DNA of 64,000 bases from Dendrolimus kikuchii (Eukaryota > Arthropoda > Insecta > Lepidoptera > Lasiocampidae): NCBI GenBank assembly GCA_019925095.2, contig CM034398.1, positions 12,291,001 through 12,355,000 of the forward strand. The letters are read 5' to 3'. This document shows positions 22,858-34,350 of this stretch, piece by piece; position 1 is the first letter of the stretch, and each line of letters opens with the position of its first letter. Under the pieces are notes generated by a model. The model was not told where the DNA came from, ran no database searches, and saw only the letters and a list, made by a program, of their open reading frames with translations. Position numbers and translations under genes: made by a program.

Positions 22858-23039
22858 TGTCCCTGAGGGGGACGAACGATTTGGTGGAAAAACCACCTGA
22901 TGACGCACTTTTCACTGCACTGTCACAGAAAAAACACAGATCGACCGGGTGAACGAACGAACACAACGAACACGAATAACGGACTGCCGAGGCGGAACGG
23001 GAGACGTGCGCGCGCGACGAACGACAGCGGGCGAATATG

Positions 23040-23051
23040 GGTGTATCCCAA
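23040..23051. repeat. Target-site duplication, right (Jockey LINE)
   Basis: Exact copy of 17694-17705, directly upstream (sense) of the element's 5' end. It marks a complete, untruncated insertion. Confidence 0.95.
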
Positions 23052-24091
23052 GCTTATTGGTTTGGGCAATACACAACGGTTAGTGACCCCTGGCCAATGC
23101 CAGACACTCAGACTATGGTAAAAACGGAAAGTTCGTTGACGAAATTTACGTTGCCAGGAATCGAATTGGGACCTTTGCGTTCCCGTGAAATAGTCGACCG
23201 TTTTTCTAGACAGATGATTAAAATTACTACAAAAGTTCTTTACTCGTATTTCCGGTAACGTGATCACGTTTTCTCATTAATATGTAGCACCGTGTTGCCG
23301 TGTATGGGATTCATGGCGAGATGGAAACCTCAGCTTAGACAGATGGTAATCAATTTCGTAGTAATTGAATCTGGTCAGGCGTACATGCATCATCCGAGAT
23401 CCAGACGGGCCTCGGCGACCGCCTTAATGAAATAATGCTAGCTGTGATTCGATTGTAGGTACGGGTCGAGAGTTCCACTGGATCTCATCAAAGGAAGCTT
23501 GTGGGATGATTATTACTGCAATTTGTTCTATTCATTCGTGTTTATTACAGAAATGGTTGTCGTTTTGTTGTTTTCGAGTACCGTAACTCTGTATGCACAA
23601 ACGGAATGGTTATAAAGTTATCATGTAGGTCCGTCCGTCTGTTTGTTTATGAAATTTGATAGATACGTACTTGAATTTTATATAGTATACAAAGGTATAC
23701 CGAAATTGTAAAAAAAATAATTAGGAGTGGTCGCCATACATTTGGCTGATTTATATACTATCTGGCCACGGGACCACAAAATGAAAATATTGCTATAAAC
23801 ATTAAAAATTGCAATAAATCCAAGCGACCTATTTATCACACACATTACAATAAAAAATAATTAAAAATTTCAATGCGGTTTATCATTTGTATAGATTATT
23901 CTGAGATTACCGTATAAAGACGGCCTTTTTAACATTTAAATGTATGTTTGTGGAATAAATCGCTCCGCTCCTCAGAATGCCCATCGACACCTACTTAGAA
24001 TCATTATGAACTTGTACCACTGTAAGATTATTTCATAATTATATGTATATGCTCTAAATGATTGAGTATTCAGTATTGAATAAATAATAAT
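23052..24091. other. Intergenic, no gene seen
   Basis: At 23150-23200 a reversed B-box-like word (AGGAATCGAATT) suggests a decayed tRNA-derived SINE on the minus strand, but this is weak. The remainder is AT-rich. Confidence 0.35.
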
Positions 24092-24104
24092 AATATCAGA
24101 ATAA

Positions 24105-24438
24105 TATTGGCGAGTCACCGTCTGCCCATTTTTCCATGTTCCCCGAACATTGCGACGGGCAGGCGCCATATTCCCAGACCCCTAGTACCACTAGCAGTTC
24201 ACCCCAATAGCCCGGTACTTTCTGTTCTCATTTCCCACAATAGTCTTACACTGGCCGGGGCTTGTTCTTCGGTGCATTATTATATGGTGTAGATAGGGAT
24301 AATCACCGGTCATTGTTACGCCACATTTACATTAAATCTGTCAAAGTGTCTCTACGTGTTGGCCTTCCCAAGGCGTCACGCAAGCCTTCCAAATGTCCGG
24401 GCCATTTTTATGGTCCGTGGTCTTCGAAGACATACATA
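24105..24438. mobile_element. Unclassified retroposon, 334 bp, with 13-bp TSD
   Basis: A GC-richer block sits in AT-rich DNA with an exact flanking duplication, AATATCAGAATAA, at 24092-24104 and 24439-24451. Long TSDs and no TIRs point to target-primed retroposition. Neither strand keeps a frame with a known motif. There is no clear poly(A), although TAA-rich sequence flanks both sides, so orientation is undecided. It may be a LINE 3' end or a SINE. Confidence 0.7.
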
Positions 24439-24451
24439 AATATCAGAATAA

Positions 24452-24953
24452 ATAATAATACACCATAAACTGAAATTAAGTTCTAAAAAATTTACGTACA
24501 ACATTTGGGGTACAAAATGTTAAAATAATGAAGTAGATACTTACAAACATTCCTCCTTGGGTGAGAAACAAAACGACATTGAATTTTTTCTAACCATAGC
24601 AATAACATATGAGGAATTTAATTAGAACAGTTTCAAGTAACTATGGTATAGGTATGCGACTACATACAATACAGTTCACTGATTTATTCATAGCAACTGA
24701 TGAATATGCACGATTTTAACCTTGTGCGCTTTGGTTGAATACTTTAATATTCATGCTTACTTTATAATCAGATACAATGAATTATTGTAACAATTTTGAA
24801 CTACGGTATAGAATACATAAAAAATAAATCTAGTTGGTAGAGCCTTCGTTTCTTCGAGCCTTTTTAACGTTCGATATAGGTTTGCATTTAAGCTCTGTCT
24901 GCGGTAGTGTTGAGTGATGACGCGGTCTAAGATGGAGCACGCTTATTTAGAAG
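24452..24953. other. Intergenic
   Basis: At 24832-24850 an A-box-like AGTTGGTAGAGC precedes degenerate sequence, possibly a SINE remnant. Nothing else could be supported. Confidence 0.35.
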
Positions 24954-24957
24954 ATAT

Positions 24958-25500
24958 TGTTACGAGTTGCAGGACTCGAATTAAAATGCCGTTGGAATTA
25001 TTATTAGAACTATACAAACACGTATAACACAGGTACAAATATAACAGAACACAACAAATGCAAACGTAATGCAGAAGGTCGTAATTCAATAAAACGCGCG
25101 AAGTCCGTCACTAGTAGATTCCCGATGGTAGTACACACATCTCATTTTGATCGTGGTTCTCGCTCAACTGCCCCCCTCCCTCAATCAGGCCATCGTTTTA
25201 TACTGCACAAATGCAGTGTTCCTGCCCGGCAAGGCGGACCGAATTTCTTAGAATCAGCTTGTACTTTATATCCATAACACCTGGCTAATTATTACAGCCG
25301 CAAGCTGCCGTAAACAATAGAATAATAGGCTGTTCTCTAGAAACGAATGCCAATAAATAAGTAAACAAACGAAGACGATCATAAAAGAATTACAATAGTT
25401 TCAATGTTATTAGTTATTAATTCAAATGCCGACGGGTAATAAATGTGCTTCTACAAATCTGTACGTGGAATTTGTCTTTGTCGACGCCTAGGTTGTAACA
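24958..25500 (-). mobile_element. Solo LTR (copy L3)
   Basis: It is the longest copy of the LTR family seen at 4129 and 5271, in reverse orientation. It begins TGTTACGAG and ends GTTGTAACA, flanked by ATAT (24954-24957 and 25501-25504). In the sense (minus) direction it carries AGTATAAAACG as a TATA box, a GCAGTTGAGC initiator-like word about 30 bp on, and polyadenylation signals near its 3' end. No internal retroviral-type genes adjoin it. Confidence 0.82.
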
Positions 25501-25504
25501 ATAT

Positions 25505-26257
25505 CTATTAAGTCGTGACTTGAAGCCTCCTAGATTTTCTTCTTCAGTAAAACAGATACCGGCAAATTATTCAATTCTTTGGCAGTGCGCACTAGAAAAA
25601 GAACTTATTTTCGTGTAAAATTAATTTTGAAAGAATCAGTTGAGTTTTGAGTTTTTGATTTTGTCTGTGACATGTAGCGTATTTTCGTTAAAGACTAACG
25701 ATCTTATTTATATTGAGTTAGAGTAAGTTTGTAGGCTTTTTTATGAAATTTAATAATAATAAACTTAATAACAGTGGATATTTGTATTTCTACAAACTAT
25801 TTATTCATTAAGCGTGGAATGACTCGCAATGTCTTGATTTGACTGTCTATGATGAGGTCATGTCTATTATGTTTTGCGGTAATAATTTAGCTTTAAATTA
25901 ATTTTGAATTATGATTTAATTTTCTCTCGAACCGTGCTAGTGTTTTAATTAATTGTAGGATCAAATAGTATTTACTAGTAATCTTGATAAGTACTACAAT
26001 GCTTAGATCCTTAGCAATTTAGCCCTACTTATTTCCGTACTTTATTAATGAAATAAATTCGCAATTATACTGACGAAACCAGCATTTCTTTATTTCTCAC
26101 AAGAACCTTAATATTATGTTTTTTCTTACGGAATTACGGATTGCTTATACAAAATCTCACCTCCTTCAGACTCCATTTAAAAAAAAAAGATAGTTATATA
26201 TTTGCTTAGGTTGTAATAAGTATTCTTGATCAGCTGCTTTATTGTAAAAAAGTAAAA
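25505..26257. other. AT-rich intergenic DNA
   Basis: No gene, repeat boundary or RNA feature could be supported. Confidence 0.4.
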
Positions 26258-26643
26258 GCTAATTTACATTGATCCAGCTCTATTGATTCCAAATTTGAAG
26301 GAGGCCAGTTGATAAATAGAGAACAGAGCGCACTATTTCGTTATCTATGCTATATATGTTATTTTTTTTTTGTATTATCTATATCTGTCATGTCATTCGC
26401 TTCCTTATATGTCAATCCTTTTTGTGTTAATATACGTCTCTAAGTAAAGATCGTTTTCCTAATTTGTATCTCCAAATCGAAGATATTCGAGGTAAATACA
26501 TATCCACAGTTTTTCACCATTGCTGACTTCATACTGGCATCGTGTAAATTGATTTGAAGTCAATACAGCGCTATCAAGTCTGACTGTTCAACGTTTCCGA
26601 TTGAATATTTTGAAGTCAGTTACTGGATCTATGTAAATCAGCC
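26258..26643. mobile_element. TIR MITE family M3, long variant
   Basis: The left end AGCTAATTTACATTGATCCA and the right end (inverse GGCTGATTTACATAGATCCA) match the shorter copy at 43182-43361. The interiors share TTGAATATTTTGAAGTCAGT-type blocks in part. No transposase is present. Confidence 0.65.
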
Positions 26644-26868
26644 TCAATACAGATACATTTACTTATAGACTTTTAGATACTTTCATACAACGATACAAAT
26701 AAAACCTGAGTGTTAAATATGAAAACGGATGTAGATCAATGCCAAACAAGTTGTGATTAGTTCTATATACAAGTATAATTTTCGGTAGGTAATTTCAAAA
26801 TTAGCTTATTTTTTTTCTCGTTATTTATAGAGCTTTATCACTATAGTAATAATGTCGCTCTGTATTAA

Positions 26869-27382
26869 TCTGTAATATTAGATATTCTTGACATGTCGTG
26901 TCTGTACATTAAAGCTATTAAAAAAAAAACTGGAATAGACTATATAAACGACGGAGAACACGGTGCAATTTTTTTCAATTTCTCGTTTGTTTGTTCTGTA
27001 TTCACGTAAAAACCATTGGGCCGATTTTGATGCGGTTTTTAGTGATCGACAGAAAATTCTTAGACTTCTGCGCTACTTTTCATCTCGGGAATCCCGCGGG
27101 AATTTTTCCGGGAATAATTTAAAATGGCCAGATTAAAAAAAAACGAATGCCAATATGAATTTTTGACTGATCGTATGCAAATTTTACGTAATAAAATGTG
27201 TGATAGTTTTTATATCGGGGATCCCGAGGGAATTTTCTCAGGAGCGGTTTGTATTTCTCCGACTGCATAAAAATTTGCTTATTTCGACAGTTTTCATTAA
27301 AACGATAGCTGCACTACTATGTGTCTCGGCAATCCCACGGGAATTTGAATTCAATCGTGGACGAAATCGCGGGCATATCCTA
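26869..27382 (+). mobile_element. Helitron-like family B, near-complete copy
   Basis: It begins TCTGTAATATTAG and carries the conserved GGAATAGACTATATAAACGA, TTGATGCGGTTTT and GGAATCCCGCGGGAAT blocks. It ends GGGCATATCCTAT, where the expected CTAG is CTAT, followed by a (TAA)n run. The minor open frames in it are incidental. Confidence 0.7.
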
Positions 27383-28670
27383 TTAATAATAATAATAATA
27401 ATAAAAGTAGCATTCTCGGATTATCCGACTTGGGAAAGGCGAGAGAATTCTGTTACATTCTCCTATAATACATTTTTTAGACAGCCAAAGTTGATCTTCC
27501 TATATTCTTCACTCTAGAAACATTCAATTAGGGTTTGCTTTAGCTTAGCATGTTTTGGGCTATCGATTTTACGGTATAGATGACGGATGATACGGGCCGA
27601 CGTCGTATGCTAATGAGGACGCAACAGAACGAAACAAGATTGTCGGGTTTATAAAAATAACAGGCGAATCCACTTTCATTTTTATTCCGAGTTCCGGCGT
27701 CATTGTTGTCCGTAATACGACAAAGGGAACGCATTCTATTTTGCTTCTCATTGCGAGCAAACTGCGTTTTGGAGAAAGCATTACATAAGACACGAGTTCA
27801 GTTTGTACCTACCTACAATATGGTGGATATACTGCTACTGAAGCGGATGAAGCGTTTTGCTTTTAACTACATTTTATATGCAACATTGACAAGTGTTTAC
27901 CGGTCGTCTGTATATTCTGAAACATATAAGTTACTCTTTATAACATATGCGACTAGATCTGTTGAAGGTAGCGTGTCTAGATCTATAGGAGTGGGAGTTA
28001 GCTCCTATAAATAGTTATCATAAAAATGTATTATCAATAAAAATTACACAGGTTACAAGGTTTTAAAGGGTTCGAAAGCCAGACGTGACACAAGAACTTT
28101 ACCCACCCATGCTTTGACCCAGAATGTTGTATGTCGGTGTCTAAGGTGTAGTTGTCAAGTTGGCCATTTAGTTCACTGCTACGTGGAGTTCCCGGTTCGA
28201 TTACTGACATGATAAATTTCGTAAATAAATTTTTCGTTACATAATATGGTCGTATCTTTGAGATTGCCTCCAATATTGTTAGTTGCACTTGTATATTGTA
28301 TATAATGCAAGGGCATCTTGCATAGTTAGAGAATATACAATGTATAATATATCAACCATCAATGTTGTCACTTCCCTTTCCGTTTGTGAACGTATACTAA
28401 TACATACTAAAAGTGATCTCTTTAAACAACTAGTGTAATAACAGATTAAACATAAATTACATTAGATTATTATAATAAATAAATAATATAATCATTACCT
28501 AAGTAAAAGTAAAGATGTTAAACAATTAATTTTTTTTTCAATAACATATGTGTTTGGTTGCTTCATTTATTATTCATAACTAACATTCAAAGTTTTTACT
28601 TGTCTAAAATGTGAGATCACATTATTTTAACTAAAAATCTTCAGAATCAGCCAGGTGAAGTACTAGCCAA
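27383..28670. other. Intergenic, no gene called
   Basis: It starts with a short (TAA)n run. The 27540-27830 patch has overlapping minus-strand frames of 64 and 74 codons without known motifs. Near 28150-28210 a tRNA-like GGTTCGATTAC may be a SINE remnant. A small AT-rich inverted repeat surrounds ATGCAAG / CTTGCAT at 28300-28320. Confidence 0.35.
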
Positions 28671-28673
28671 TCT

Positions 28674-28908
28674 GCCAGGTGGTAGGGCATTTGCCCGACT
28701 GGATGGCTACCACCCCTGGTCTAAAGTATGTCGCCATAACAACCTTGAGTTGTGTTCCGGCATTAGTGACCAGGTTTCAGGCTCCCTTAAGAGAGCAGCA
28801 GCGCATTTGTAGCAACTTTGGTGTTGCAAATGTCCATAGGCGATGGTAACCGCTTTCCATCAAGTGGGCCGTCTGCTTATCTGCTGATCTCCTGCAATAA
28901 AAAAAAAA
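28674..28908 (+). mobile_element. SINE-like family S1, short-form copy
   Basis: It begins at GCCAGGTGGTAGGGCATT and ends GCAATAAAAAAAA. The copy at 39635 begins at the same base, so this is probably a short subfamily rather than a random truncation. Confidence 0.7.
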
Positions 28909-29447
28909 TCAGAAATCTAATGATCACAATATATCATCGTCTTTCTAACCGACATCGGTTTACACAAGCGATGTTATGTTACGTCGTTAAAAAATTCTTT
29001 TACCTACGTGGTTCTTTGACATTTATAATTAATTTAGAGGAAAACAATAATATCGTTTTTCCCTGATACGTAATATTTTCCAACCAAGAACAAAGTCAGC
29101 GTAAACAACCAGTGAATTCCATGTAAATTTACAATTTTTTGTTGTTATTATATTCAACAAACGCCGAACCGTAAAGTATACATTAATTTCAGCAATTTTG
29201 ATTTCAAAACTTTCGTTTTGTTTATTTTGTATATTATATCTAAGTCGGGGTTGATTTTGATTTTATCGCTGTAAATGTTTGAATCTATTACCGTTAATTA
29301 AGTTTATGGACTCAACATTTTTCACATTTTGGCTATTAATACCTAAACACCGAGTTCTCGACTTGAGACTACGGATGTTTGTTATAGAGTTTAGCTACGT
29401 TTAACAAGAAAATTACGATATAATCAACATCAACAATCTATACTAAT
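28909..29447. other. AT-rich intergenic DNA
   Basis: No supported feature. Confidence 0.4.
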
Positions 29448-29686
29448 CTATACTAATATTATAAAGCCGAAGAGTTTGTTTGTTTGTTTAAACGCGCTAA
29501 TCTCAGGAACCGCTGGTCCGATTTGAAAAATTCTTTCAGTGTTGTATAGTACATTTATCGAGGAAGGCTATAGGCTATATATTATCGCGCTAAGACCAAT
29601 AGGAGCGGAGCACCAATGAAGAATGTTTCAAAATCGGAGGGCTTTGAAAGCAAATTCCACGCGGACGACGTCGCGGGCACAGCTAG
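29448..29686 (+). mobile_element. Helitron-like family A, complete copy
   Basis: A 5' TCTATACTAATATTATAAAG and a 3' GGGCACAGCTAG followed by T bound 239 bp. The subterminal palindrome-like CGCGGACGACGTCGCG lies upstream of the CTAG end. It has no TIR and no TSD, as expected for a rolling-circle element. A 10-bp duplicate of the 5' end (TCTATACTAA) lies just outside at 29438. Confidence 0.8.
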
Positions 29687-29723
29687 TAGTCAGATAATGA
29701 TGCTCTAAACTTGTGCTTTTGTT

Positions 29724-29768
29724 CTTAAAAGTATTAAGTAAACTGAATGTTTACTTAATACTTTTAAG
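29724..29768. repeat. Perfect 20-bp inverted repeat with 5-nt loop
   Basis: The arms CTTAAAAGTATTAAGTAAAC (29724-29743) and their exact complement (29749-29768) surround TGAAT. It lies immediately 5' of the RTE coding region and may include the insertion junction. Confidence 0.9.
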
Positions 29769-32700
29769 TATAGTAATATGTCAGAAGCGTGCTCGTCGCG
29801 ATCCCCGCTGGCCCAGAGGGCCACAATTCTGACCAGAGTTCACCCGAGTGCAGTGCACGATAGGGCGTCCCCCGCAGGCGACGCTCACCGATGCGCCCCC
29901 GTCGGTGTGGATTCTCGCGCATACGGCGAAGGGGGCCGCCACCCTTCACGCAGCGCCAAACCTGGCGGGTCGAGAGGAGCAGAGTGCCGTATAGGCACGT
30001 GGAATGTGAGAGGTGGAATGAAAGATAAGATTGACGAAATGATTGATATAATGAATGAGAGAAGCCTGGATGCCTTATGTCTGACAGAGACAAAGCGGAA
30101 GGGGTGCGACGTCGATGACCTCCCCGGTGGCATGCTTGCTCTGTGGTCCGGCGTGGACCTGGACGAGCGTGCGAGTGGGGGGGGTAGGCGTCTTACTCTC
30201 ATCCCGCTTTCTGTCTGGAGTAAAAGCTTATTGTCTGGTGAACCCGAGACTTCTCTGGGTCCGCCTAAAACTGGGGATCACGCGAGTTTTTCTGGTTGCA
30301 GCTTATGCTCCCGTAAGCTCAGCGGCTCCCCAAGAACTCGAGAAGTTTTGGGAGTCTGTGAGAGAAATTCTGGATCTGGCTGAAGGGAACGAAAGACTAA
30401 TTATGTGTGGTGATCTTAATGGCTGGGTGGGGACCAAACGAGACGGCCTTGAGGCTGTCCTTGGACCCTATGGTGACAAGAGAGTGAACGATGCTGGTAG
30501 GCCAATCATAGACGTATGCATGGAAAGAAACTTGCTTGTGTCGAACACCCTATTCCATCATAAGGATATTCACACGTATACATGGAGAATGAATGATCAG
30601 AAAAGTATGATTGATCTGATTTTAATTGATAGTCGCCTCCGAAACACAATAATGGATACAAGAGCCTACAGAGGCCCCACTCTTGAAACGGACCACTACC
30701 TGGTGATAAGCCGGTTTGTGGGCCTTTTCAAGAAGTGGAGACACTGGCGAGTGCGTACCAATTTCGGGGAGCTTGAAAGAATAAAGTGTGAAAAATTGGA
30801 AGATGTTAGTGTAAGGAGTATGTATGCGCGCCTAGTCGAAGAAAGGCTTGCAAAAGCGGACTTCTCCGACTTAGATGTGGATAATGACTGGGATAGTATG
30901 AAAGAAAGTATAGTGGAAAGCGCAAAAGAAGCATGTGGATGCGCGAAGAGGCACATAACAACAAAAGGTGATGAATGGTGGGACGCGGATGTTAAATCCA
31001 GCGTAGAGAGAAAGAGAAAAGCCTGGCTGGATTATGTTGCTTCCTTGCAACAGAATGACAGTATGAAAGAGATGAAGAAAGAAATTTATCGCCTCTGCAA
31101 GAATGAAATCAAAGCTTTAGTGAAAGAGAAGCGTGAAAGAATAAAATTGAAAGAAGAAGAGAAGCTGACGGAGAACTTCGAGGCGAATACCAAACTCTTT
31201 TGGAGAGAGGTTAAGAAGTCTCGGGGTTGTTCGTCAGCTTCCAGAATGGAAAGAATAAAATCTAAAGCAGGGGACGTTCTTGCTAACCCACAAGAGGTAT
31301 TAGCGCGATGGAGTGAATATTTTAGAGAAATGTATGATAATATCCCGGATGCTGGCACCACGACTGAGTCTGTGACCGACTCCGAGGAGTCAGCATCTGA
31401 GATCACTTTGGAAGAGATCGAATGGTCGATAAGAAGTCTGAAAAATGGAAAGGCAGTAGGAATCGATAGTGTGTCTGCTGAGATGATCAAATATGATGGA
31501 ACCTGCATCCGGGACGCTTTCCTGTCCTTATGCAACTTGTGCTGGAGGACGGGAAAGGTTCCCAAGGACTGGAGGCGCGCTGTCATCGTGCCCTTGTATA
31601 AAGGCAAGGGGTCACGTATGGAATGCGCCAGCTACAGGGCCATCAGTTTGATCAGCACAGCATCTAAAGTGTATGCGAAGATTATTGAAAAGAGAATGAG
31701 AGTTGTATCCGATGGATTACTGTGGGATGCACAAGGTGGTTTCAGAAATGGAAGGGGATGTATGGATCAAGTTTTCACTCTCCGCAATATCGTAGAGAAG
31801 CAGCTGGCTATGGGCCGGAAGGTTTTCTGCGGTTTTGTGGATCTAGAGAAAGCATTTGACAGGGTTGTGCGGAAGGACCTCTGGGACATATTGCCCGGAT
31901 ATGGGATTAATGGCCAATTGATGCGTGCTGTGCAGTCCACTTATGAGGGCTGTATAGCATGCGTGCGAGTGGAAGGCAGCCTGTCGCCTTGGTTTGACGT
32001 CAATATTGGCGTCCGCCAGGGCTGCGTGCTGTCGGCTTTGCTGTTCATCCTATATCTGGACGATTGTCTCCAGAGAATAAGATTGATGGATGTTGGGGTG
32101 CGGATGAGTGATCTAGTTGTAAGCACCTTGCTTTATGCGGATGGCGCCGTGCTTTTAGCCGAATCGCCATCAGAACTGCAAACACTAGTCACAATGATGA
32201 AAGATGACTGTCAGGCGAGAGGCTTACATTTGAATGCGAAGAAAACAAAGGTTATGGTGTTTGAAAGAGAAGAAACCAGAACGAATGCAAGGATAATGGT
32301 CGATGATGTTATGCTGGAGCAAGTAAATGAGTTTGTATATCTTTCTTGGATGTGCTTTTAGCAGGGATGGAAGGTACACCGCTGATATAGAAAGAAGAGT
32401 GAATTTGGGGAATAGTTTAAATGGAGTGTTAGGTAAACTTCTAGGCGCTAAGAACCTCAGCCAGAAGGCCCAGCTCGCCGTACATAACGCAGTGCTGGTA
32501 CCTACGCTCGCGTATGGAAGCGAGAGTTGGATATGGAAGAAAGAGCATGAAAGTAGAGTAAACGCGGTCGAGATGCGAGCACTGCGCAAAATCTGCGGAG
32601 TGACGCTCGCGGACCGCGTTCGTAATACCGAAGTAAGAAAGAGAGTTGGTCTGAAAGAGAGTGTCGGGGTGAAGGTAAGGAAAGGAATGCTCCGGTGGTT

Positions 32701-32993
32701 CGGGCATGTGGAAAGAATGCATGATGAAAGAATGACTAAACAGATATACAATGCAAAAGTGGATGGATGCAGAAGTCGTGGAAGGCCACGACACACCTTC
32801 CATGATCAAATTGATCGTGTACTAGCAGAAGGTGATGTCAGGAGCCTTAAGAACAGACGAGCTTGCATGACAAGAGTTATGAATGTCAAAGAGGCAAGTG
32901 AGGTGTGTAAGAATAAGCCTAAATGGCACTCTGTTGTTCGTGCCTACCCCGCAAGGGAACTGGCGTGAAGTTATGTATGTATGTATGTATGTA
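29755..32993 (+). mobile_element. RTE-type LINE, near full length
   Basis: A single long ORF (endonuclease then reverse transcriptase) with a very short 5' region and 3' UTR ends in (ATGT)n (about 32971-32993). This compact layout and microsatellite tail are typical of RTE elements. The 5' boundary is uncertain: TGAATGTTTAC at 29744 resembles TGAATGTTAC at 32994, a possible TSD with one indel. Four shorter copies of the same 3' end lie in this window. Confidence 0.85.
29778..32968 (+). pseudogene. RTE endonuclease-reverse transcriptase, three lesions
   Basis: The protein (about 1,060 codons if read through) would nick DNA and copy the element RNA. Endonuclease motifs: GTWNVRGG, LTETKR, MCGDLNGWVG, SMIDLILID and ETDHYLV. 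Reverse transcriptase motifs: KDWRRAVIVPLYKGKG, SYRAISLIS, VDLEKAFDRVV (D576 in the 30115 frame), VRQGCVLSALLF and YADG. The last should be YADD; GGC at 32143-32145 replaces the second catalytic aspartate codon. A run of eight G at 30177-30184 shifts the frame (29778 frame to 30115 frame). A 4-bp TCTT duplication at about 32341-32347 shifts it again before GCAFSRDGRYTADIERR. The C-terminal part ends YPARELA then stop. It is inactive. Confidence 0.92.
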
Positions 32994-33009
32994 TGAATGT
33001 TACTCGGGA

Positions 33010-33186
33010 TCGTCCGCATTCTTTTTTATTTATTCTGTAAAATACATTTCTGGTTGTCTGGAAGAGATCGCTTCTTAGCGATAAGACCGCCCATTGTGCA
33101 CATTTAGAATATTTTTAGGCTATAAGATTTTCTGTTTTCTGTAATGGTGTACAATAAAGTGTTATGTATCTATCTATCTATCTACA
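33010..33186 (+). mobile_element. LINE 3'-tail-like repeat with (CTAT)n
   Basis: It contains TCTGGAAGAGATCGCTTCTT and GCGATAAGACCGCC, a block I associate with a common lepidopteran LINE 3' region. It then has ACAATAAAG and a (TATC)n tail. A shorter relic, GCGATAAGACCGCC, lies at about 36768-36781. The family assignment is from memory. Confidence 0.5.
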
Positions 33187-33284
33187 TTTTTAAATATTAG
33201 TATCTTAATGGAATGTAATTATAATTATTTTAATAATGAAAAACTGCACGTGCAACTTGTAACAATAACCAATTTAATATGAAG

Positions 33285-33350
33285 AAAAATAGGTACCTAT
33301 GACACTACAAAACAAAAGCAGATCACTAAAGTTCTATATTTAAAAATAGG
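33285..33350. repeat. 66-bp segment identical to 14255-14320
   Basis: Every base from the AAAAATAGGTACC side to the AAATAGG side agrees between the two sites. Both lie directly at the 3' side (sense) of minus-oriented family-B Helitron-like copies. The segment contains the 12-bp palindrome ATAGGTACCTAT. Confidence 0.9.
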
Positions 33351-33922
33351 ACATGCCCGAGAATTCGTCCACGTTTGACTTGAAATTCTCGCGGGATTCC
33401 CGGGACACAAAGGATCGCAGCATTTAAATAAGAATCTAAGCTAACGTTTTAGTAAAAATTTTGTCGGAATAAATAATTTTTTATGCACCCAAACAACTAC
33501 AAACCGCTCCCAGGAAAATTCCCGCGGCATTTCCAAGATAAATAATATCGCACATTTTGTTACATAAAATTTTCTTGTGATCAACAATGAAAAAAATGAC
33601 ATTGGATTTCGATTTTTTTAATCTGGCCATTTTAAATCATTTCCAGAAAAATTCCCGCGAGATTCTCAGCATAAAAAGTAGCGTACATTTTAATTCTAAG
33701 AATTTGCTGTCGATCAGCGAAAACCGCATCGAAATCTGCCCAGTAGTTTTTATGTGAATTCCAAACAAACAGACAAACCGACAAGCTGACATGACATCCA
33801 AAAAAAAAAAAAAATCATCTGTACTTCATCGTTTATATAGTGTATTCGAGTTGGTTTTCTTTTAATAGGTAGCTTGAATGTACAGGACACGGCTTTTTTG
33901 GAATTTTATATGTATTACAGAT
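33346..33922 (-). mobile_element. Helitron-like family B, long copy
   Basis: The full family body in reverse includes CGAGAATTCGTCCACG, AAACCGCTCCCAGGAA, CTGTCGATCAGCGAAAACCG and TTTATATAGTGTATTC. The 3' terminal CTAG is absent and replaced by the 66-bp extension listed above. A poly(A) run lies at 33800-33814. Confidence 0.7.
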
Positions 33923-34350
33923 AATATATTATGGCCAGTACCAAACCTTAGCAGCCACAATAAAATATTTTTTTGGAGGTTCCAACATACTAAATTAAGT
34001 AAAAACGGAAATGTTACCTTGAAATTTAATTTTTTAATTTCTTACGAAAAGACGAAACATGAATTTTCATATCACATACTTCAAGAGTTATGGATTGAAA
34101 TATAAATCTCCAACCCCTGTATCACGTTTTCTAAATTGTTTTTTAGACAAAAGATAGCCTATGTCCTGCCAAAAAAGAAGATTTTGTCAGCGGTTTAGTC
34201 GTGAAAATGTAACAGTTATATTCACGTCTTTGTATTAGTATGGATTAGTCTACTTATGCTTAAGAATATATTTAAAAGTATTCAACATTTCTATAACTTT
34301 GCAGAGTACCTACTGATTGATTTTAAATTATGTATAACAATTTGTATAAC
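33923..34350. other. AT-rich intergenic DNA
   Basis: No feature supported. Confidence 0.4.

Larger units (their letters stand above)
17706..23039 (-). mobile_element. Full-length Jockey-type non-LTR retrotransposon
   Basis: The element is 5,334 bp, bounded by a perfect 12-bp TSD and ending in A15 (T15 at 17706-17720 on plus). In sense order it has a 131-182 nt 5' UTR beginning CATATTCG, ORF1 (nucleic-acid-binding, three CCHC knuckles), a 37-nt spacer, ORF2 (AP-type endonuclease then reverse transcriptase) and a 379-nt 3' UTR with AATAAA formed at the tail. The two-ORF layout, SDHRPV endonuclease motif and FADD polymerase motif fit the Jockey superfamily. It is much more GC-rich than its surroundings. 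Lesions: one stop in ORF1 and one frameshift in ORF2, so this copy cannot make either protein whole, although trans-complementation is possible. Confidence 0.93.

Noticed and set aside
27569..27793. Overlapping minus-strand ORFs of 64 and 74 codons
   Set aside because: Two frames are open over the same bases without motifs, which suggests chance rather than coding.
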